The position numbers and the translations under genes are program-made. From Simmondsia chinensis (taxonomy: Eukaryota; Streptophyta; Magnoliopsida; Caryophyllales; Simmondsiaceae), in the NCBI GenBank assembly GCA_018398585.1, contig JAGTTD010000001.1, positions 29,581,438 to 29,645,437 of the forward strand: DNA of 64,000 bases, given 5' to 3'. Of this stretch, positions 58,065 to 64,000 are shown in pieces (positions within the stretch are counted from its first letter, which is position 1; each line of letters opens with the position of its first letter). The notes beneath the pieces are model-generated. The model worked only from the letters and a program-made list of their open reading frames with translations, ran no database searches and was not told the DNA's origin.

Positions 58065-59333
58065 GGAGGAAGGCCTATAGCTTATCTCAGCCAAGCATTA
58101 AGTACTAAACATCAAGCACTTTCCACATATGAGAAGGAGTATCTCGCGATTTGGCTTGCTGTGGAAAAGTGGAGACACTACTTGGATGGACATCATTTCA
58201 TCATCAAGACTGATCACCAAAGTCTTAAGCATCTATTAGAGTATAAAATTGTCACAAGAATACAGAGGAAAGGGCTGATGAAGATGTTGGGCCTTGATGA
58301 TGACATTGAGTATAAGAAAGGGAAGGAAAATATTGCAGCTGATGCCTTGTCACGCAGGTTAGAAGATTGTGAGCAGGGCTCTCTTGGGGCAATTTCAGTA
58401 GTCTCTCCTGCTTGGATAGAAGAAGTACATCAGTCCTATGAGAATGACCCTTTTGCACAAGAATGTATAGCAGCTTTCACTGTGGGCAAGGCGAGTAGTT
58501 TGCCTGCTGATGCAGAGGTTTCTATAACCCGGGGGATTATTAGAATTCAAGGGAAGCTATATATTGGCATTTTTACTGATCTTCGACATCAGGTTATGAG
58601 TGCTTCTCATGATTCTTCATGGGGAGGTCACTCAGGTGTGGAAGGAACGTATCAAAGGCTGAAAGCTCATTTCAGTTGGCCGGGAATGAAGAAAGCAGTG
58701 AAGGATTTTGTGCAAGGATGTGGGATATGTCAACAAACTAAACTTGGTGATCATAGATATCAAGGACTTCTCCAACCCTTACCTGTTCTAGAGGGGATAT
58801 GGCAGAACATAAGCATGGATTTCATTGAGGAATTGCCTAAATCCGAAGGGAAGGAAGTGATATGGGTAATAGTTGATCGGTTCACCAAATTTAGTCAATT
58901 CATTGCTTTAGCTCGACCTGTGACTGCTAAGAAATTGGCTCATGTGTTCCTTGATAACATCTACAAGCTCCATGGGTTGCCACAATCCATAGTCTCTGAT
59001 AGGGAGAAGCTCTTTATAAGTCGCTTTTGGAAGGAATTGTTTGGTCTCTTGGGAACGACTTTGGCCCTTAGCTCATCTTATCATCCTCAAACCGACGATC
59101 AAACTGAGAGGGTCAATCAATGCATTAAGCAATACCTTAGAAGCATGGTGTTTAGCCATCCTAAGGTGTGGGGTAGGTGGCCATCATTGGCGGAGTTTTG
59201 GTATAACACACATTTCCATGCTTCCTTAGGTACTACGCCCTTTAAAGCATTGTATGGGTATGATCCACCAACTCCATTGATGTTGCAAGGAGTTGAGTCA
59301 CCTGTGGCAGAGGTTACTAAGCTGGTGCAGTAG
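58065..59333 (+). pseudogene. Element K RNase H end and integrase core
   Basis: Same frame: YEKEYLAIWLAVE (Glu), IKTDHQSLKHLLE (Asp), ADALSRR (Asp). Integrase: zinc finger HDSSWGGHSG...CGICQQTK, core ISMDFIEELPKS, SDREKLFISRFW and TDDQTERVNQ; Asp, Asp and Glu are all present. TAG 59331 replaces Gln (MQQRRHL in element D). Confidence 0.91.
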
Positions 59334-59878
59334 AGGAGACATCTTATGCAGCTTTTGAAGGATAATCTCATACAGTCACAAGCCCGAACGAAATTATATG
59401 CAGATCGCAGAAGAGTAGACAGAAATTTTGAGGTGGGCGACATGGTGTACTTGCAATCGCAGCCCTATAGGTAGTCCACAGTGGCAGTAAGGAAGAAAGT
59501 TACGCTTTGTGGAAGGTTCTTTGGACCTTACAAAGTTTTGGAGAAAATTGGCAAGGTGGCATACAAGCTGGAGCTCCCACCCGACTCTTATATTCACCCT
59601 GTCTTTCATGTTTCACTTCTTAAAAAATAGGTAAAACAAGGCCAAAGCTCTTCTCCAGTCCCTCCGGAGGTGGGTTCTAGTGGATCATTGGTCCTACAAC
59701 CTGCAGCTGTAGTGGAAGTCAGGCAAGAGCGTGTAGACAGTCCCAGGAGACAGGACATTCGCTTGTGTTGGAGCAATTTGGATGAATCTTTCACCACTTA
59801 GGAAGAGAAACGTTTTTTTGTTGAGTCAATTTCCTTCTTTCCATTCTTGAGGGTAAGAATGTTTTAAGGGAAGGGGAT
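59334..59878 (+). pseudogene. Element K integrase C-terminus, tail and polypurine tract
   Basis: Still in frame: VGDMVYLQSQPYR then TAG 59472 (Gln in J), [18 protein letters not shown] then TAG near 59628 (Gln in C), and the tail with TAG near 59802 where siblings have Trp. One extra T near 59815 shifts the last dozen codons. The stem-loop CATTCTTGAGGGTAAGAATG is at 59842-59861 and the polypurine tract AGGGAAGGGGAT at 59867-59878. Confidence 0.9.
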
Positions 59879-60229
59879 TGTTATGTTTCTAATTCGTTTG
59901 AGTTGTAATAAGGCGTGTGATGCTTTGTATTTTTGAATTAGTGTTTTGGCTCCAAGAGTTTGTTGTTGCGGTTGGTCTTGGCCGGTCAGTTTTGGCGGCT
60001 GTTTAGAGAGTCGGTTAGGAGAGTTAGACTTACTCTAATGTATCTAGATTCTTATAAGTAGCTAATTTTGTGTAATTGGAAGTCATTTAATAAAATTCAA
60101 TCAATCTCTATGAGATTAAACCTTCACCTTCTCATCTAACTCTCTCTATTTCTCATCTCCTTCACTTCTTTCTCATCCCATACTCTCTTCATCCTAGGTT
60201 AAGATCAAGATTTAATATCGATCTTAACA
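59879..60229 (+). repeat. Element K 3' LTR (351 bp)
   Basis: Same length as 54442-54792, about 12 substitutions, no indel. The terminal inverted repeat has one more mismatch than the 5' copy. TACTC follows. Confidence 0.92.
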
Positions 60230-60234
60230 TACTC

Positions 60235-61058
60235 AAGGCAATCTTTCAAGAACGAAATCAGATTTCAACAATGTTGGTTCTCAGTTCAATCTCAGATTCC
60301 CTTTTGAACAAATCTCAATGCCATATCTTATAATTCTTATGAATCAACTGAATTCTTACCACTTCTATGCTTGTTGACACGAATTTCATCACAATTCAGC
60401 AACAAAGCAGATTCAGATCGAATATGTAACTTGAAGTTCAGAAAACAGTTACCTTCACTTCTCAATTGAATGCCAGAATTAGAAACTACCTCAAATCAGC
60501 TTGTTTTTCTGATCTTTTGATGATGATCAAGAGTAATGTTTGATCCAGTAGCTCATTTTAGCTTCTTCTCCAACTGATTAGATGAATATTTGATCAAGGT
60601 CAATTATGCTTCAACACTCAACTTCAACAACTATTGCTCTATCAACTCTATTGAATTCAATCTAATACTACAGTAATGATGATTGAAATCCACAGATAAT
60701 CAATCAACCAAGCTTATATCAATGATACTCAATCAATTAATCTCAACCAAAAAACATTCCCCAACAATATGCAGGATGTGAAGTAATTAACAATGCACAC
60801 AAGCTCTTCAAACTAGAATTCATATTTGAATTCTTGATCGCACAAAACTGAACCAAATCAGCACAAAAACTTGTTTTTGTGAATTAATTGCAACTAGCAC
60901 CAAAGCTTGACACAATACAAATTCAATTTAGTTGAATTTGATTCAACTGAATCAAATGCAAAGCATCTAAAGTCTCTTGTCCAGCACAACAACCAGATTT
61001 TGAATTTGTTTCGTGATTAAGAGCTCGATTGGAAGCCAAGCGAGGCTCTGATACCAAT
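60235..61058 (-). other. Element I leader and primer binding site
   Basis: No open frame of note. It is AT-rich with many short CAATC/GAATT motifs. Its inner end on the minus strand gives the primer site TTGGTATCAGAGCC (61044-61058) beside the LTR. Confidence 0.7.
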
Positions 61059-61360
61059 TGTTATGCTCGTGATTGATTCACAAAGCATAAGCTAAGTAGA
61101 TTGAGGATAGATAAGAGTATGAGATGAGAAAGAAGTGAAATTAGATGAGAAGTTAGAGAAATATAGATGAGAAAGTAGAGAGAGTTAGATGAGAGAGAGA
61201 ATGTTCATCTCAAAGAGATATTTTGTTGTATATTTGATTAAATGATCTGAATTATTACACTTGACTACTACTTATAAGCAATCTAGAACATTGAACCTAG
61301 TCTAACAACCAACCACCACACTTACAATAATAGCTAAAACATAAGAAAGGTGCTAACTAG

Positions 61361-62293
61361 AACAGTGAGCCCTGCTCGACTGCTCACCTCTTCTGGACTT
61401 CATTGGGATGCTCGAGTCTCATCCATTATTAAGGGTGGTCAGTGGAGATTTCCACGAGGTTGCTTAGAGCTCCGACCCATCTAGGGCATGATTGACTTTA
61501 GCCCTCGGGCTGGTGTAGCGGACTCCATCCGGTGGTTAGGGGACCCCTCGGGGAACTTCACCACCAAGTCCGCTTGGGAGATGCTGCGAAGTAGGAGAAT
61601 GGAGGACACTGTGCATCACCTTCTGTGGTTTCAGATGCATGTACCGCGACACTCCTTCATTCTCTGGCTCACTTCTCGGCAACGACTTTGGACCCGGGAC
61701 CGACTTCGGCATTTCGGAGCACGAGAGGTTCAAAGTGCTTGTGTTCTCTGTGGTTCTGCTGACGAGACTCATGAGCACCTCTTCTTCGCCTGTTCCTTTT
61801 CTGCCTCGGTCTGGAACTCTGTCACTCCGAGTACATCTATCGCTTGGCCTACCCTTCCTTGGGACGCTCTTGTCGCTTGGGCTGCTCAGCATCTCAGGGG
61901 GCGGGAGATTGGCAGTATCATAGCTCGACTCTGCCTCTCTGCGACTGTGTTTACTATCTGGTATGAGCGCAACCTTCGGTTTCAGCGTTCTCAGTCCAGA
62001 TTGGTTGCGGCCGTTCGAGAGGAGATTACGAGTTTGGTCAGGAGCCGCTTACTTGCTGCTTCTTCGTTTAGAGGAGCTCACCGTCACGCCTCGTTGCTCC
62101 GGCACTGGGGTTTTGAGACTTAGTTTCTTTTTGTTCCCTTAGTTTGTCTTTTGGTTGTATGTTGTATGGACTCTGTCTGTTTTTTGACATTGCCTCATAC
62201 TTGTAGGCTTCGGTCATGTCTTGGGGTATTCCCCTTGTAGATTGTTTTCTTTTCTTTCATCTATATATTTCGCTGACTTACCAAAAAAAAAAA
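61361..62293 (+). mobile_element. 5'-truncated L1-type LINE
   Basis: A GC-richer block inside the LTR of I, ending in an A run (62283-62293). The duplicated target is GTGCTAACTAG before and GTAGCTAACTA after, about 11 bases with two changes; the undisturbed LTR reads AAAGTAGCTAACTAAC. Variable-length duplication, A tail and 5' truncation are LINE hallmarks. The 3' untranslated tail contains TCTTGGGGTATTCCCCTTGT, a small GGGG/CCCC hairpin shared with the minus-strand LINE at 63074. Confidence 0.88.
61383..62123 (+). pseudogene. LINE ORF2 C-terminus with RT zinc-binding domain
   Basis: The open frame from 61383 contains one TAG at 61482 and otherwise runs to TAG 62121. It carries DSIRWLGDPSGNFTTKSAWE, then WQMHVPRH-like FQMHVPRHSFILWLTSRQRL, TRDRLRHFG, and the Cys/His cluster CVLCGSADETHEHLFFAC. 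This is the zf-RVT domain that follows RT in plant L1 elements. A basic C-terminus ends HASLLRHWGFET. Endonuclease and RT are missing through truncation. Confidence 0.85.
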
Positions 62294-62465
62294 GTAGCTA
62301 ACTAACTAAAATATCTACTAACTAACATCCAAACCATTTTGGCGCCAAGACTCAAACCTCCACCGTAGCCTGCTACTACAACAGCAACAGACCAACACAG
62401 TAGCACAGCAGCAACAGAACAGCATCCGAAACCCCCTAGATCCTCATCAAGCTCGGATCATAACA

Positions 62466-63073
62466 ATTTTCTTCCTGAATTCAATATCCAAGCCGTTTAA
62501 GGCCAGCTTGGCGTACTGAAGTTCAGGAATGGCTACATTTTGACCTGGCTCTATTGAACCAGTTAATATAGCGTTCCACTGACTCGCCTAGCTTTTGTCT
62601 CATCCAAGCAAAGTCTGAAGTTCCTTATTCCATTCTCGACAATTGGGCCTGGAATTACCTAGCAATATCATCCTAATAGTAAATAGAATTATGAGGCAGG
62701 CTGATATACCACTGGAAAGCAACCCTAGTTTATGAGCTTGGGCACAATCTTGCTTTGAGATATTGATTATCTACCGCTTCCCTAAATTGGCAATTAAATC
62801 TTGCCAAATGCTCGAGGGCAGATTCAGTCCCTTCTTCAGAAAAGTGGGTAAACTCGAGAATCTTATATCCTTAAGGAAAAGGGTAATTCCGGTCTATGTA
62901 CTGAAGGTGAGGTTTATTATACAAGGGTCTATTGATACTTGCGAGACACGGCCCATACATTTGCTTAATGAGGGTGGCCAATTGGTCCTAGAGGGGTAGG
63001 TTAGACACATGATTATGCACCTGCAATTGCCCCCCAAGTGGGTGAGGATCACAAGGGGGATCTGCAGGATACC
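62466..63073 (-). pseudogene. Tat/Ogre gag, N-terminal part
   Basis: The minus strand encodes, across several frame breaks, the retrotransposon gag domain: FAWMRQKLGESVERYINWFNRA and SELQYAKLALNGLDIEFRKK (about 62466-62610) match the Tat gag pattern of a conserved Q-K/E-S-Y-RF helix followed by ALNGL. Further right the sequence fades into unassigned DNA, cut at 63074 by a LINE tail. The 5' LTR of Tat is not in the window. Confidence 0.75.
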
Positions 63074-64000
63074 TTTTTTTTTTTTTTTTTTGATAAGTAA
63101 GCAATGTATATATTAAAAATGAAAACGTACATGAGTACAAGGGGCATACCCCAAGACACGGCCAAGGCCTATAATGCAACCCAAAAAGAAGCGAAACACC
63201 CAAAAGCAACACAAGGGAAATACAAAGGTATCACAAAGGAAACACCTAAGTACAAGCCTAGAAACAAAGGAAATATAATGCAAACACTAAAGAAGCAAAA
63301 TAAATCCCAAAGCACAGGAAAGAGCTCTATGAACGTCGACGCCGCCCCTTTTGAGGAGGGGGAGGATTCTGGATCTGTTTCTTTGAAGCAGCTCTAGTTC
63401 TTCGGGGCTCGACGATGGGCTCTTCCTCAAAACATCTGTGACAAGTCATCCAACCAAGTGCATTAGAGACGTCACTAAGGGTCGCAGGAAAGCTACCACC
63501 AAAGGGGTTCTTCTTCTGGCATTTAGGGCACGTTTCATGCTTGAAAGGCCTAGCCTCACTTGAAGAAGACACAGTGCAGCTGCTTGGAACACTATCTTCC
63601 ATGTTTAAGCCACACAACCTGAGCTCCATAAGCCCAACCAAACTCTCTTGAGCATCGACCACTTCTGCAGGAATGATAGCACGACTCGAGTCTTCCTCTT
63701 TAGTAGATGAATCTGTATGCGATCTTGGATCCAAGCAGCCCAAAGAGGCCCCACTCCGGGCCGGTGACCCGGAAGTGGGGACGAGCGACCCACCCGACTG
63801 GGGCCCGGGCTGTGACCCAGTGGGACCCCGATCGGGCAGGGTGGGACCAGCGCCACTAGGGCGCTGGTGTGGTGAACCGACCTGGCCTAATGGCCCGGTT
63901 AGCAAGACCCCTCCCCCCAATGCATGGGGGGAGTTAAGGAGACCAAAAGTGGGCCTATGGGTTGGCCCAAGAGGTAGCCAAGATGAGGGGAAAAGTTGCC
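63074..64000 (-). mobile_element. LINE-type retroposon on minus strand, partial
   Basis: Begins on the plus strand with an uninterrupted T run (63074-63091), the A tail on the minus strand. The tail region then reads, minus strand, GTCTTGGGGTATGCCCCTTG and ATATATACATTGCTTACTTATC before the A run, matching the 3' end of the LINE at 62205-62293. The element extends past the window. Confidence 0.75.
63327..64000 (-). CDS. ORF next to LINE tail, zinc-binding, 5' end outside window
   Basis: An open minus-strand frame from the window edge to a stop at 63327, GC-rich and Pro/Gly/Ser-rich in its first half. The C-terminal part has CPKCQKKNPFGG and about 25 residues later CHRCFEEEP, a CX2C-X(n)-CX2C zinc-ribbon-like pair. 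It is followed by a basic tail RRTRAASKKQ...GRRRRS. It has no RT or zf-RVT motif although it lies just upstream of a LINE 3' tail. It could be the ORF1 of a LINE whose ORF2 is deleted, or a captured host exon. I do not recognise the protein. The plus-strand ORF at 63104-63397 is antisense to the tail. Confidence 0.5.
   Translation of the reverse strand, partial: QLFPSSWLPLGPTHRPTFGLLNSPHALGGGVLLTGPLGQVGSPHQRPSGAGPTLPDRGPTGSQPGPQSGGSLVPTSGSPARSGASLGCLDPRSHTDSSTKEEDSSRAIIPAEVVDAQESLVGLMELRLCGLNMEDSVPSSCTVSSSSEARPFKHETCPKCQKKNPFGGSFPATLSDVSNALGWMTCHRCFEEEPIVEPRRTRAASKKQIQNPPPPQKGRRRRS

Larger units (their letters stand above)
54442..60229 (+). mobile_element. Element K: full-length Ty3/gypsy chromovirus-type element
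   Basis: 5788 bp, LTRs 54442-54792 and 59879-60229 (351 bp each, about 12 differences), exact TACTC duplication (54437-54441, 60230-60234), primer site TTGGTATTACAGCC at 54794 with one change. One frame covers gag to the tail from ATG 54969 to about 59810 without a frameshift, broken by about fourteen nonsense codons. By LTR divergence it is the youngest element of the window. Confidence 0.93.
46697..62465 (-). mobile_element. Element I: non-autonomous LTR retrotransposon carrying J, K and a LINE
   Basis: Own sequence is 46697-48375, 53926-54441, 60235-61360 and 62294-62465. LTRs are at 46697-47126 (outer end lost) and 61059-62465 (LINE inside). The primer site on the minus strand is at 61044-61058. 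The interior totals about 2.6 kb and encodes only an unknown acidic protein sharing a block with B and H. No target duplication can be read because the left end is truncated; ATTTT follows on the right. Confidence 0.85.
61059..62465 (-). repeat. Element I 5' LTR with LINE inside
   Basis: LTR sequence is 61059-61360 and 62294-62465. It begins with the terminal inverted repeat TTATGCTCGTGA against TCACAAAGCATAA (61061-61092) and ends GATCATAACA. The CT-rich tract lies on the minus strand near 61110-61205. Confidence 0.86.

Noticed and set aside
4492..61058. Repeated GCTCTGATACCA as tRNA genes
   Set aside because: Only the 12-15 base complement of the tRNA 3' end is present, always next to an LTR; no cloverleaf.
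61488..62123. Possible intact host zinc-finger gene
   Set aside because: Matches the zf-RVT region of L1 ORF2, with an A tail and a duplicated target around it.
63104..63397. Plus-strand Lys/Thr-rich ORF
   Set aside because: Antisense to the LINE tail and ORF; composition follows from the reversed T- and G-rich tail.

Overview
This window is plant nuclear DNA, probably from a dicot. It is AT-rich, every stretch is transposable-element sequence or its debris, and no single-copy host gene is recognisable. The priming sites that can be read match the 3' end of plant initiator tRNA-Met. The elements are one Ty1/copia element, one Ty3/gypsy Tat/Ogre-type element, seven Ty3/gypsy chromovirus-type elements or LTRs with short LTRs (Reina-like by size and integrase/chromodomain motifs; A, C, D, E, G, J, K below), four non-autonomous LTR elements (B, F, H, I) and two L1-type LINE fragments. 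The letters are mine.

Layout, outermost level first. A Tat/Ogre element on the minus strand is the host platform. It is cut into four pieces (6685-8398, 31901-34586, 44263-46696, 62466-63073). Read right to left these give gag, protease, RT, RNase H, integrase and an antisense ORF. The left end is occupied by a decayed copia element (1-6684, minus, left LTR cut by the window edge). Insertion A (8399-31900, minus) carries B (11456-15328, plus) and C (16819-31177, minus). C carries D inside its own left LTR (16935-25445, minus). D in turn carries F (17488-19808, plus) and solo LTR E (25028-25431). Insertion G (34587-44262, plus) carries H (38164-42402, plus). Insertion I (46697-62465, minus) carries J (48376-53920, plus), K (54442-60229, plus) and a LINE (61361-62293, plus). 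A second LINE on the minus strand (63074 to the edge) abuts the Tat gag.

Most nesting levels are supported by 5-bp target duplications: TTAAC for B, AGCTG for F, CAACT for E, TATTC for J and TACTC for K are exact. Those of A, C, G and H are imperfect. J and K are the least decayed copies. K keeps one gag-pol frame along nearly its whole length, broken only by nonsense codons, mostly Gln or Trp codons turned into TAG/TAA.

The most interesting signals are these. (1) B, H and I carry no gag-pol domains but share a gap-free or nearly gap-free block of an unrecognised protein, which suggests a non-autonomous family with its own conserved ORF. (2) Every short-LTR element ends its LTR in an inverted repeat of about 30 bases next to the tRNA site. 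The stem sequence differs between elements but the pairing is kept. (3) A second small stem-loop with a compensatory end pair precedes the polypurine tract. (4) The copia leader and LTR hold at least fourteen hairpins with a constant centre and changing arms.
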